Source: Desulfobacterales bacterium
Lineage (GTDB): Bacteria; Desulfobacterota; Desulfobacteria; Desulfobacterales; JAHEIW01
Reading direction: 5' to 3'
Assembly (NCBI GenBank): GCA_030145015.1
Contig: JAQYWI010000023.1
Span: 1 to 38,728 of the forward strand
DNA length: 38,728 nt
The notes under the pieces were generated by a model that worked only from the letters and a program-made list of their open reading frames with translations, was not told the DNA's origin and did no database searches. Positions 24,699 to 34,000 of the stretch are shown here, in pieces (the first letter of the stretch is position 1; every line of letters starts with the position of its first letter). Position numbers and translations under genes: made by a program.

Positions 24699-24730
24699 AA
24701 AAAGCCGGTTTTAACTGAAACCGGCTTTTT
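24699..24730. terminator. Intrinsic terminator after dapA
   Basis: AAAAAGCCGGTTT pairs perfectly with AAACCGGCTTTTT around a six-base loop, ending in a T-run. The flanking A-run makes it usable from both strands, serving the convergent YkgJ-like gene as well. Confidence 0.9.
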
Positions 24731-24803
24731 CATTTCTTTTATCGCGTTTTTATTCTTTGGTGCTTTCGTGATAAAAATCACATTTAACCGCAGCGCTTTT
24801 AAG

Positions 24804-24859
24804 AGTAGGGTCGGTCTCTGTGCCGACCCAAACCGGCGGCCACAGAGGGCCGCCCTACT
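24804..24859. repeat. GC-rich double hairpin repeat
   Basis: AGTAGGG and CCCTACT form the outer ends; inside are two hairpins, GGTCGG-CTCTGTG-CCGACC and GGCGGCC-ACAGA-GGGCCGCC. The unit resembles the 'GTAGGG-cGACC-CTCTGTGG-tCGCC' repeats found in several bacterial genomes. It is the most GC-rich of the window's dispersed repeats. Confidence 0.75.
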
Positions 24860-24900
24860 TCATCAAAGCAGGTCTGGGCTGAATAATTCCGCCCAGACAC

Positions 24901-25701
24901 TTATTTTTCAGCGACTCCAGGCTTCACTTTGAAATCACCTTCCTTAAACAGCAACCATTTAAGCCACGCCAAACCAAATTTCAACAAGGCGATTTCGTCA
25001 TCTTTGATTTGGTTGAGGGTGGTTTCGTCGACCTCGTAGCGATCCAAAAAGGAACTTTCAAAAACAAACTCCCGGAACTTATCAAGGTTGTAGCTAACCA
25101 GAAAAAACATCTTTTTGGTCTGCTCGGTAAGCTGCATATTGGGCGGGAAAGAACGCTTTCGAACGATCAAATCGGTCCACGCCGCATTGATTTCATCGTG
25201 AATATCGACCCCTTGATCTTTGCGCCATTCCTTAACCGTCCAAAGCTTTTCTTCTTTAAACCCAAGGCAGTGCGCCTCATGTACAAAGAAATAAAACTCC
25301 TCTCCATCCGCATCCTCTTTGTGACTTAGCGAAGCAACACCCAGCGGGTAATAGCGGCAGGTGGTGGGCCGATCATCGTAGACAAGGCAGCCGTTTTCTC
25401 TGATGAAGGGACACGCTTTGCCGGCCGCATCTTTTTTTTCCTCATCCAGGAACTTAAGGGTAATAACCGGCAGCCCCGTCTTTTCCAGTATTTGCGGTTC
25501 AGTATAAATTGCCAAAAATTCTTCGGAAGACAGATCCAGCTTGTTTTTAAGCCGAATGATATCATAGGGTGTCAGGATAATATTAATATCCCTGCAGCAC
25601 TGGGTAAAACACTCAATCCCGGGGTGGCACTTAAATGTAAACCGGCTTTCCGGGCCGAGCCGAACCGGTTCGACATTGGCCATACGATCGGTATCGCTCA
25701 T
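24901..25701 (-). CDS. YkgJ-family cysteine cluster protein
   Basis: The 266-residue protein carries the CxCC-type zinc/iron-chelating cluster of the YkgJ family: Cys25, Cys31, Cys35 and Cys36 in FKCHPGIECFTQCCRDIN, then ACPFIRENGCLVYDDRPTTC followed by RYYPLG in the second half of the motif. Members are thought to bind iron-sulfur or zinc centres; the family's function is not established. The C-terminal 120 residues are unremarkable alpha-helical sequence. The SD AAAGGAA is good. It converges on dapA across the terminator at 24699 and is divergent from ilvE. Confidence 0.87.
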   Translation of the reverse strand: MSDTDRMANVEPVRLGPESRFTFKCHPGIECFTQCCRDINIILTPYDIIRLKNKLDLSSEEFLAIYTEPQILEKTGLPVITLKFLDEEKKDAAGKACPFIRENGCLVYDDRPTTCRYYPLGVASLSHKEDADGEEFYFFVHEAHCLGFKEEKLWTVKEWRKDQGVDIHDEINAAWTDLIVRKRSFPPNMQLTEQTKKMFFLVSYNLDKFREFVFESSFLDRYEVDETTLNQIKDDEIALLKFGLAWLKWLLFKEGDFKVKPGVAEK

Positions 25702-25873
25702 TTAAAATTCCTTTCATAAAAACCCGTACGCCAACACGGATTTATTTCAACTTAGGGCAACGCCCCAAGTTATAGATGTGCGCTTATATATGAGCCGGTC
25801 GGCGATGTCAACAAACCGATTTGCCGATTCAAAAGGTTTCCCTCCTTCGCCTTAAAGGCTACGGAGGACAAGC

Positions 25874-25980
25874 AGGTTTCAGTGTTCAGGTGTCAGAATT
25901 CAATGATTGAGGGATTTAGGAATTAGAATTACAGAATACCTTCAATTCCTAAATTCCTGAATTCGCAATTCCTAAATTTG
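25874..25980. repeat. CAGGTTTCAGTGTTCAGG repeat plus AATTCCTAAATT inverted repeat
   Basis: Positions 25874-25896 repeat, with one mismatch, the left arm of the hairpin at 27173-27229. Next to it, GGGATTTAGGAATTAGAATT (from about 25910) pairs with AATTCCTAAATTCCTGAATT near 25946-25965 and again with the following copy. Confidence 0.75.
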
Positions 25981-26004
25981 AAACTTCTGAAGATAACTTA
26001 ACTC

Positions 26005-26032
26005 TTGATTTATCAGGTAAATATACTATATC
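26005..26032 (+). promoter_or_regulatory. Candidate ilvE promoter
   Basis: TTGATT (26005-26010), a 16-base spacer and TATATC (26027-26032). The ATG follows at 26100 with a strong AGGAGG. Confidence 0.45.
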
Positions 26033-26099
26033 CATTAAATAATTGATTTAAAGCGTCCTTTGCATAAAACAAATAATTCATTCCTACAGGAGGACTCCC

Positions 26100-27164
26100 A
26101 TGGAATTGACCGTGACAGAAGCTGAAAAGTTGAAAGACAAACCGGACGAATCCAAGCTCGGTTTCGGGACCCTATTCACAGACCATATGTTTAATATGGA
26201 TTACACGCCGGATAAGGGATGGCATTCTGCTCGCATCGAACCCTACGCACCCTTCAGCTTAGATCCATCCACCATGTTTCTGCATTATGCCCAGGGCGCC
26301 TTCGAGGGGCTCAAGGCCTACCGAACCGACTTAGGAAATATCCAACTTTTCCGGCCCCAGGAAAATTTCAAACGCTTTAATCGTTCCTGCCGCCGTCTGT
26401 GCATACCTGAAATCGACGAGGGCTTTGCCCTTGACGCACTCAAAAGTCTTCTGACGATTGAAAAAGACTGGGTCCCCGGCAAGCCGGAAACTTCCCTTTA
26501 TATAAGACCCACCATTATTGCGATGGATCCGTATCTGGGAGTACGGGCGTCACATACGTATCGTTTTTTTATTATCCTTTCACCGGTTGGCGCCTATTAT
26601 CCGGAAGGCTTTAATCCCGTAAAGATTTTGGTAACCAGTGATTATGTCCGGGCTGTCCGCGGTGGCGTGGGTGAAGCCAAAACGCCCGGCAATTACGCAT
26701 CCAGCATACTGGCGGGTGAGAAAGCGCACGAAGCCGGTTATTCTCAGGTGTTATGGCTCGATGGCGTTGAACAAAAATATCTTGAAGAAGTCGGCTCCAT
26801 GAACATCTTTTTTGTGATCGATGATGAAATCGTCACCCCCCGGTTAAACGGAAGCATTCTGCCGGGTATCACCAGAGACTCGGTGATCAAACTGGCCAAC
26901 CATTGGAATGACAAAGTGTCGGAAAGAAAAATCGGCATTGATGAATTAATGCAGGCCCATTCTTCCGGAAAACTGCAGGAAGTTTTCGGTGCCGGAACCG
27001 CGGCGGTAATCTCTCCGGTCGGAGAAATTAAATACGGCGACCAGGTGATTACCATTGCCGGAGGCGAGGTCGGCCCTGTTGCCCAAAAATACTACGACGC
27101 GATCACCGGTATCCAATACGGCAGGGACGAAGACCAACTGGGATGGGTTGTGCCTGTCGCATAA
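26100..27164 (+). CDS. ilvE: Branched-chain amino acid aminotransferase
   Basis: This PLP enzyme performs the last step of leucine, isoleucine and valine synthesis, moving the amino group from glutamate to the branched 2-oxo acids. The 354-residue product belongs to the longer BCAT form (about 350-360 residues), with FLHYAQGAFEGLKAYR near residue 60, the Schiff-base Lys194 in GGVGEAKTPGNYASS, EEVGSMNIFFV near 225 and GSILPGITRDSV near 260, all fold-class IV signatures. The SD AGGAGG is strong. A repeat hairpin separates it from the next gene, so read-through into the UDP-glucose pyrophosphorylase gene is possible. Confidence 0.95.
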   Translation: MELTVTEAEKLKDKPDESKLGFGTLFTDHMFNMDYTPDKGWHSARIEPYAPFSLDPSTMFLHYAQGAFEGLKAYRTDLGNIQLFRPQENFKRFNRSCRRLCIPEIDEGFALDALKSLLTIEKDWVPGKPETSLYIRPTIIAMDPYLGVRASHTYRFFIILSPVGAYYPEGFNPVKILVTSDYVRAVRGGVGEAKTPGNYASSILAGEKAHEAGYSQVLWLDGVEQKYLEEVGSMNIFFVIDDEIVTPRLNGSILPGITRDSVIKLANHWNDKVSERKIGIDELMQAHSSGKLQEVFGAGTAAVISPVGEIKYGDQVITIAGGEVGPVAQKYYDAITGIQYGRDEDQLGWVVPVA

Positions 27165-27172
27165 TAGGTTTC

Positions 27173-27229
27173 AGGTTTCAGTGTTCAGGCGTCAGCTCTG
27201 TCAATTCTGACACCTGACACCTGAAACCT
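27173..27229. repeat. Hairpin of CAGGTTTCAG/ACACCTGAAACC words
   Basis: Arms at 27173-27195 and 27207-27229 (23 bases each) pair at 19 positions around an 11-base loop. No T-run follows. It is a complete copy of the family also present at 25874-25896 and, degenerate, near 3115-3142. Confidence 0.8.
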
Positions 27230-27283
27230 TGTTATTTAGCGTTCCAGTAATCCATCGCTCTAAAAATGACTATGGAGATTTAA

Positions 27284-28687
27284 ATGCCTAAATCGGAGGT
27301 TGTTGGAAACCTGCCTGCCTTTGGCAAAAAGATGCAAAACGAAGGGCTGCAGCCTCTGGTAATTGATACATTTGCTTATTACTACAATCAGGTGGTGACC
27401 GGTGAAACCGGCCTGGTGTTTGATCGGGAGATTCAACCGCTTGAGTCCCATGAAATAGAGGATTTTAATAATTTAAAAAAATTTGCCGCTGCCGGCCGAC
27501 ACGCTCTTGATCAAACCGTCCGCATCGTTTTAAATGGTGGCCTCGGAACGACGATGGGTTTAACCGGACCCAAATCTTTAATTGAGGCTAAAAACGGAAA
27601 ATCATTTCTTGAGATTATCTTAAAGCAGGCCGAAAACAGCGGGGTTCTGCTGGCCTTAATGAACAGCTTTAACACCCATGACGCAACCCTGGCGGCAGTA
27701 TCAAAACTGAAACCTTCCCCGACCCCGCTTCAATTTATCCAGCACAAGTTCCCCAAAATCCAGCAGCAGGATTTGTCACCGGCCATCTGGCCGCAGAATC
27801 CGGAGCTTGAGTGGAATCCGCCGGGTCACGGCGACGTGTTTACAGCGCTCAATACGTCCGGGATGCTTCAACGTCTTTTAGAAAGCGGAATTCAGTATGC
27901 GTTTATCCACAATCTGGACAATCTTGGGGCCCGCCTGGAGACATCTCTGCTGGGCTACCTGGCCGAACATCAATTCCCGTTTATGATGGAAGTGGCCGAA
28001 AAAACCGCGGCGGACATTAAGGGCGGGCATCTGGCCAGACATAAAAACGGCCGGCTCATATTACGTGAGGCCGCCCAATGCCCGCAGGATGAAATAGCGG
28101 CTTTTCAGGATATTGCCCGCTACCGGTTTTTCAACACCAATAATATCTGGATTAATTTAAATTCTTTAAACACTTTATTCGAAAAAGATCACACCATCCA
28201 CCTCCCCATGATCCTCAACCCCAAAACGGTGGATCCGCGCAATGAAAACAGCTCAGCGGTGTTTCAGATTGAAACCGCCATGGGGGCCGCCATTTCCTTA
28301 TTCGATGGTACCACGGCCGTAAGGGTTCCACGGACCCGGTTTTTCCCGGTCAAGTCTTGCAATGACCTTCTGTCACTGCGCTCGGATTGCTATGTGTTGG
28401 GCGAAAGGGAGAATCTAAGGATTAACCCCAAACGCGCGGCGGCCAGCCGGCCGGACATCATCAAGATCCAACTGGATCCGAATTTTTATGGAAAAATTGA
28501 CCTTCTGGAAGAGCGTTTTAAGGCAGGATTGCCTTCTCTGGTGAATTGCGAATCCCTCAGCATCGAAGGCGATGTCTATTTTGAAGGCGATGTCACTATC
28601 AAAGACAGCGTGTCGATTAAAAACAGCCACGCCTCCCCGGCCGTCATCAAAAAAGGAACTGTTATCGACAGCGATATTACTTTCTAA
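27284..28687 (+). CDS. UTP-glucose-1-phosphate uridylyltransferase, eukaryote-like type
   Basis: It makes UDP-glucose from UTP and glucose 1-phosphate. The 467-residue product belongs to the UDPGP family found in eukaryotes and some bacteria, not the GalU type. The nucleotide-binding motif is LNGGLGTTMGLTGPKS near residue 84; FIHNLDNLGA near 208 is the uridine-binding region; the C-terminal beta-helix (EGDVYFEGDVTIKDSVSIKN) is typical. Residue content is well conserved through the catalytic core. It lies near the glycogen genes but is separated from them by the convergent c-di-AMP gene pair. No clear SD precedes the ATG (only TGGAGATTT). Confidence 0.9.
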   Translation: MPKSEVVGNLPAFGKKMQNEGLQPLVIDTFAYYYNQVVTGETGLVFDREIQPLESHEIEDFNNLKKFAAAGRHALDQTVRIVLNGGLGTTMGLTGPKSLIEAKNGKSFLEIILKQAENSGVLLALMNSFNTHDATLAAVSKLKPSPTPLQFIQHKFPKIQQQDLSPAIWPQNPELEWNPPGHGDVFTALNTSGMLQRLLESGIQYAFIHNLDNLGARLETSLLGYLAEHQFPFMMEVAEKTAADIKGGHLARHKNGRLILREAAQCPQDEIAAFQDIARYRFFNTNNIWINLNSLNTLFEKDHTIHLPMILNPKTVDPRNENSSAVFQIETAMGAAISLFDGTTAVRVPRTRFFPVKSCNDLLSLRSDCYVLGERENLRINPKRAAASRPDIIKIQLDPNFYGKIDLLEERFKAGLPSLVNCESLSIEGDVYFEGDVTIKDSVSIKNSHASPAVIKKGTVIDSDITF

Positions 28688-28718
28688 AAAATCTCAGATT
28701 CTAAAATCCAAAATCACC

Positions 28719-30152
28719 TTATTCTCTGTCTCGAATCAAATACTGGATCGTTACCTTATCTTTAGATCCCGGTGCGATGGTAAGAGAAGCTGGATTCAGG
28801 ACTAAGTTGGCCGTAAGTTCGCCTTTGCCTCTCAAATTATCAAGGGGTACCTTTTCCGTATATACGGTCACTATATTTTCAAGGATACGCTTGCCACCGA
28901 CAACTTCAACCATTTCAGGATCCGATACAGAATCGACCAGGATTAATTGTTCAGGAAGTTTGCCCGCCCAGTCAATCTGGACCGGCAGCGCTTTTTTAAT
29001 GGTTTCATCAATTAAAACTTCTATTTCATTGGGTGTCACTTCCCGTAAAATGATTCCCGGCGGCAGGGAAATGTTTTCGGATCTAACGGAATACGAATTG
29101 GGACCGATGACGGATTTGCTCAAATCCAGCCGAACCCCCACCTGATCGGGCGTGATCGATTTCACCAGGGCGCCTGATCCGCTTAATACCAGGCTGACAC
29201 TTTTTACCGAGGTATCGAAAATTTCCGTTCCGGGCTTTCGGTTTACGTAGTCCACCGGAATATCAAGAGAAACCAGAGTATCCTGACCCCTGGAAACGCT
29301 GAACCATATTCCGGTGATAAAAATAATGGATAACAGTGCCGCTGCCGTAATTTCCAGACGTTCTTTTTTTACCGCGCCCTTCTTAACAGCTGCAGTTCCG
29401 ACATGCTCCTGAATGTTATGTTCCAGGGTCTGTTTTTGTTTAACCTCTCGCATGCGGTTACCCTTGGCAACCAGTATGTCGCCTCTTTCCTCGGATACGA
29501 CAATGACCAGCGAGTCGGTGGTCTCCGCCAAGCCCAAAGCGGCCCGGTGCCGCGTACCGTAATGGGACGGCAAATCGTCGCGCTCGGATAAAGGCAGGAT
29601 GGCACCGACGACCCGAATCTGATCTCCCGTAACAATCGCCGCGCCATCATGTACCGGGTTATCCGGCCAGAAGATACTGGTGATCATCTCCTTGGTAATC
29701 AATCCTCTCCAGGGCGTCCCGCCTCGGACGGCGTCACTCAGATCTTCCTTGCCCGGGAAAACAATCAGGGCTCCGCATTTGCGTTGCGCCATATCAAACA
29801 CGCTGTCGGTGATAATTTCTGTCGGGGTGACGGCGGATTTGTATGAAAATCCCCACAGGACGGATTTTAAATTTTTGGCCTGAAGTACCCGGCGGATCTC
29901 ATTTCGAAACACGACGATGATAATGATGGCACCAACGGCCACGATGCCTTGAACCACCCAGCTGGTAACGATTAATCCTATAGAAATGGCAATGCGCTGC
30001 AGAAACCACAAAACGGTCATACCGATAAGAACCCGAAAAACATTGGTCCCTCTAAAAAGAACATAAAAGCGGAAAAGGATGTAGCTGTTGACGCAAATAT
30101 CAACGAGATCCTGCCAGCGAATCGTAGAGATGAATAAAAATAATTTTTCCAT
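28719..30152 (-). CDS. cdaA: Membrane c-di-AMP synthase fused to YbbR repeats
   Basis: The 477-residue protein makes c-di-AMP from two ATP. Three N-terminal membrane helices (residues ~15-85) are followed by a DisA_N/DAC domain with the catalytic DGA (Asp169 in PVHDGAAI) and RHR (201-203 in GTRHRAALGL) motifs. After a further membrane segment (LSIIFITGIWFSV, near 270) come two YbbR-type repeats up to the C-terminus. In Firmicutes the YbbR part is a separate protein, CdaR, encoded next to cdaA; here both are one chain. The ATG at 30152 is five bases after the stop of the upstream DUF2914 gene; an in-frame TTG at 30161 is less likely. The two genes form an operon. Confidence 0.9.
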   Translation of the reverse strand: MEKLFLFISTIRWQDLVDICVNSYILFRFYVLFRGTNVFRVLIGMTVLWFLQRIAISIGLIVTSWVVQGIVAVGAIIIIVVFRNEIRRVLQAKNLKSVLWGFSYKSAVTPTEIITDSVFDMAQRKCGALIVFPGKEDLSDAVRGGTPWRGLITKEMITSIFWPDNPVHDGAAIVTGDQIRVVGAILPLSERDDLPSHYGTRHRAALGLAETTDSLVIVVSEERGDILVAKGNRMREVKQKQTLEHNIQEHVGTAAVKKGAVKKERLEITAAALLSIIFITGIWFSVSRGQDTLVSLDIPVDYVNRKPGTEIFDTSVKSVSLVLSGSGALVKSITPDQVGVRLDLSKSVIGPNSYSVRSENISLPPGIILREVTPNEIEVLIDETIKKALPVQIDWAGKLPEQLILVDSVSDPEMVEVVGGKRILENIVTVYTEKVPLDNLRGKGELTANLVLNPASLTIAPGSKDKVTIQYLIRDRE

Positions 30153-30157
30153 TGCGA

Positions 30158-30586
30158 TCAATCCGTAACACTGAATCTTAACACGCCCAGAACATTGCCT
30201 TTATCATCGGTGATTTCCACCCGCCAGGGACCGATGTCGGTTCTACGCAGCTGAATGCTGCTGTAGGTCGACCAGCGTGGCGGCTTGAGGGTTAACCGGA
30301 TTTTGGCGCTGGGCACATCGCGGTGATACCAGTTATGGTATATGATCGTTTTTTGCGGCACCTCGTCAAACGAGGAAAAGCAAACCGCTTTTTTCTGGGT
30401 GATGGAGAAAACAATCGTCGGGTTGCGGGGAGCGTTTGAAAAAATTTCTTCACACATTAGCCCCTGGAATAACTTTAACTGCGACGCATTTGCGCTGCGT
30501 ATATTTTTGAGGGGATGTAACGGCAAAAGAAGAAAAAAATGGATTGCAATAATAGCACCAATGATAAAGTATAAGCGATATTTCAT
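30158..30586 (-). CDS. DUF2914-like membrane-anchored protein
   Basis: A 142-residue protein with an N-terminal membrane anchor or signal segment (YFIIGAIIAIHFFLLLPL) and a C-terminal beta-rich domain. Its end, WRVEITDDKGNVLGVLRF preceded by VCFSSFDEVP and IYHNWYH, resembles the DUF2914 family, whose role is unknown. It is likely exported or anchored facing the periplasm. I start at the ATG at 30586; a TTG five codons upstream is an alternative. It is directly followed by the c-di-AMP synthase, suggesting a shared envelope function, which is inference. Confidence 0.75.
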   Translation of the reverse strand: MKYRLYFIIGAIIAIHFFLLLPLHPLKNIRSANASQLKLFQGLMCEEIFSNAPRNPTIVFSITQKKAVCFSSFDEVPQKTIIYHNWYHRDVPSAKIRLTLKPPRWSTYSSIQLRRTDIGPWRVEITDDKGNVLGVLRFSVTD

Positions 30587-31072
30587 AATCAGCACTTTCA
30601 AATCCGTTTTTACATATTTGCGATTAAATCTGTTTTGCGAACCGGTTTGCGTATCGGTTCATAATAAAACCATAGATTGATAAATCCATAAATATTTCTT
30701 ATACTTATATTTATTGTTTTTCAAGAGGAAATAATGATTACTATATGAAGCTATCTCAAAAATGTATTTAACACTCAATGGCAAAATCTTTAATCCCTAA
30801 AAGGTGCTTATAACAACAAGTGACTAAAGTTGGAAGTGATCTAAAGTGCCTAGAGTTGAGGAATCCTGTCCATTTTAATAAAAAAGATGGAGCGCGAGCG
30901 ACACCATAACTTTAAGCACTTTAGATCATTTTAGGCATTTTAGGCACTTTTATCTTTAGAGCACCTTTAAACCTTTTTTGCTCTGTCTCCCAAGATGAAC
31001 TGCTAATTTTGAGATAGGTTCATCTTATTACTTTAAGATCTTATTGGGAAAAGTAAAAAAAATTCGCTGATA
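30587..31072. other. Spacer with a 277-bp inverted-repeat element
   Basis: A 486-base gap between divergent genes. The first 150 bases are AT-rich and contain a GAACCG/CGGTTC hairpin near 30640-30661; a TTGAAA with a downstream TATAAG on the minus strand near 30695-30722 may serve the DUF2914 gene. The rest is the element at 30746-31022. No gene is supported. Confidence 0.6.
30746..31022. mobile_element. 277-bp non-coding element with 16-bp terminal inverted repeats
   Basis: TGAAGCTATCTCAAAA at 30746-30761 pairs with TTTTGAGATAGGTTCA at 31007-31022 (15 of 16). Inside, a second inverted repeat of AAAGTGCCTAAA/ATGATCTAAAGTGC words spans about 30820-30857 and 30908-30950. There is no coding capacity. 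It resembles a non-autonomous element with nested repeats, lying just upstream of the debranching-enzyme gene. Confidence 0.65.
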
Positions 31073-34000
31073 ATGGTAACCCCAAACGTTAAAATAGTTC
31101 AAGACCCTGCCCCGGGGACCCGGATACTCCGCTTTTGCGGAGACACATTGACACTCACCCTTGAATTGCCCGAACCTCAATCCGGCACCGCCTGGGTGCG
31201 CACCAATATCGGTCATGCCAAGATAATCAGAGAAGAAATTATCAGGGAAGTCGAAAAAAATGAAACCCCTCTGGGAAGGGCCTGGTTTGACATTCCCATG
31301 CAGCGGATAGATGACCGGCGCTTTGAAGTAACCCTGCCCCTGTGCGAAGTCGGCCATTTTGAAGCCAAATGCTATTTTCTAAAAGAGGGTGAAGTTCAGC
31401 CGACCTGGCCGCCGGGGCCCAACGCCGCCATCAATGTGGAATCGGCCGATGCCTGCTGCGCCAACATCGTCTATAATGCCTTTGTAAGGCAATTCGGTCC
31501 CAATAAAGCCGGAATCCGGATGCTGGACCCAGCCGATGAGGAGTTCGTCCGCAAGCTGGATAAAAACGGCTACGCAGTGATTCCGCCCTCCGGGACCTTT
31601 CGTGACCTGATTAAAGAACTTGACTTTATCATCGCTGAACTCGGGTGCCGTATTCTTTTGTTGCTGCCAATCCACCCCACCCCGACAACCTATGGGCGCA
31701 TGGGAAGATTCGGCAGCCCTTATGCCGCTTTGAGCTTTACCGCCGTTGACCCCGCCCTGGCTGAATTTGATCCGCATGCCACACCCCTGGAGCAATTCAT
31801 CGAGCTGGTGGACGCGGTTCATCAACGCAACGCCAAAATTCTGATCGACATTGCCATCAATCACACCGGCTGGGCCGCCCGCCTGCATGAAACCCATCCG
31901 CACTGGCTGGTCAGAAGCCCCGCAGGCCGCATCGAAGTTCCCGGCGCCTGGGGCGTTGCCTGGGAAGATCTGACCAAATTGGATTATTCCCAGCCGGACC
32001 TGTGGCAATACATGGCGGATGTTTTCATCAAATGGTGCCGGCGGGGTGTGGACGGTTTTCGCTGTGATGCCGGTTACATGATCCCGGTGGCAGCCTGGAA
32101 ATACATTGTCGCCAAGGTAAGAGCGCAATTTCCCGATGTGGTTTTTTTACTCGAAGGTCTGGGCGGCAAAATTTCGGTGACCCGCGATCTTTTAAACAGC
32201 GCCAACTTAAATTGGGCCTATTCAGAGCTGTTTCAAAGTTACGACCGCGGTCAGATCGAACATTACCTGCCGGAAGCCATCGATATTTCAAGCGCTGACG
32301 GCATCATGGTGCATTTTGCAGAAACGCATGACAATCTCAGGCTGGCACAGCAATCCGAAACTTACGCCCGGATGCGCACCGCCCTGTGCGCCCTGAGTTC
32401 CCACAACGGCGCCTTCGGCTTTGCCAACGGGCTGGAGTGGTTTGCGGCGGAAAAAATCAATGTCCACGATGCGCCTTCGTTAAACTGGGGCGCTGAATCC
32501 AATCAGATTGCAGAAATTCGGCGGCTCAGCGATCTGCTGAGAGCCCATCCGGCGTTTCACGCAGACGCGGTGTTAAGCATACACTCGAAAAATGACGGTA
32601 ATTTTATGGTCTTGAAACGGCAGCCATCCGGGTCTAAAAGAAAGTTGCTGATCATTGTCAACCTGGATGTCGCAAACCGGACAACTGCCGCATGGGATCC
32701 CGTATCAACGGGGCTGAACCCATCTGTGTTTTACGACCTGCTCAGCGGAGATGCAATAAATGTTACCGAATCCGATGGCTTAAATACACTGCTGCTGGAA
32801 CCCGGCCAGGTGCTGTGTCTTTCGGCCAGCGCCGAAGATCTTCTGCAAATTCAAAATTTCCCCAAACAGCCTTTCCTGCAGCCCGAGCGAATTGAACAGC
32901 AGCGGCTATACGCCAAAGCCCTTGAGGTGGTCTCATATCATCGGGGAATCAAACATCTCGAAAATTATGACCCCAAAAAGGCCGCCCGGCAGTTGCAGGA
33001 AAATCCGGCGGATTTTTGCAGCCGGCATTACCCCCAGGGCCGTCAACCGCGGGTTATTGTATGGCAGTGGCCGCAGGACCTGCGGCGGGAAGTCATGATT
33101 CCCCCGGATCATTTTCTGCTCATTCGCAGCGACACCTCCTTTCGCGCACGCATTACGGATGGCGACCGGACCGTCGCAGCCGAGGTCAGCCTTCCGGGGG
33201 CTGATGGAAATGGAAAACACTTTGCCCTGTTTCTGCCATTGACAACTCCCGGGGCCTTACAAACCTTTACCCTGGCGCTTTCGGTCTATGCGCACGCTGA
33301 TCCGGAGGGCTGTCGGCACGAAGCCGCCCGGTTGCTGTTGCTGCCCCGACCCGGAAATGTTTGTGTAAAGCGGATCATTAAACATTCCGAACTGCTGCAT
33401 GAAGATTTTATCTTTCTGGGAACCAATGGCCGCGGGGCAATGCTGCACAGCCCGGTCTCCTGGGGAAATCTGGCCAGCCGCTATGATGGATTGCTGGCGG
33501 CCAACTTGAATCCGCATTATCCTGAAGACCGCCAGGTGATGTTCAGCCGCTGCCGGGCCTGGGTGATATTTCAAGGCTACTCGCAAGCGTTGAATACGGA
33601 CTGTCTGGAAATGTTCCGCCTGGCGCCGGATTCCAGCGGAATCTGGCGGTATCATATCCCCACCGGCCAGGGCGAACATGTGCTGATAAGCGCCCGGGCT
33701 GAAATGCTCAAGGACCAAAACTCAATGGCCTTGAGTTTTTTTCGCCATCCGGCCGATCAGCTGCCGGAACGGCTGGCAGATTCCAAACCGCTAACGATCA
33801 TTTTGCGGCCGGATATTGAAAACCGCAATTTTCACGCGTCCACCAAAGCCTATCAGGGTCCTGAAAATCAATGGCCGCAGGCGGTAACCGCTTTTTCCAA
33901 TGGCTTTCATTTTGCCCCGGACGCCGACCATCACCTGAAGGTGCAAATCTCCAGCGGCGCGTTTGTATGGGAGCCGGAGTGGCTCTATATGGTCCAACGG

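Larger units (their letters stand above)
25702..26099. other. YkgJ-ilvE divergent spacer
   Basis: A 398-base spacer. Repeats occupy 25874-25980; a candidate ilvE promoter lies at 26005-26032. The remainder (25702-25870) holds GC-poor sequence without a recognisable gene. Confidence 0.6.

Noticed and set aside
31379..32128. A 249-codon minus-strand frame inside the debranching-enzyme gene
   Set aside because: It is opposite a gene with clear catalytic motifs, and the translation looks like random Gly/Pro/Arg-rich sequence.
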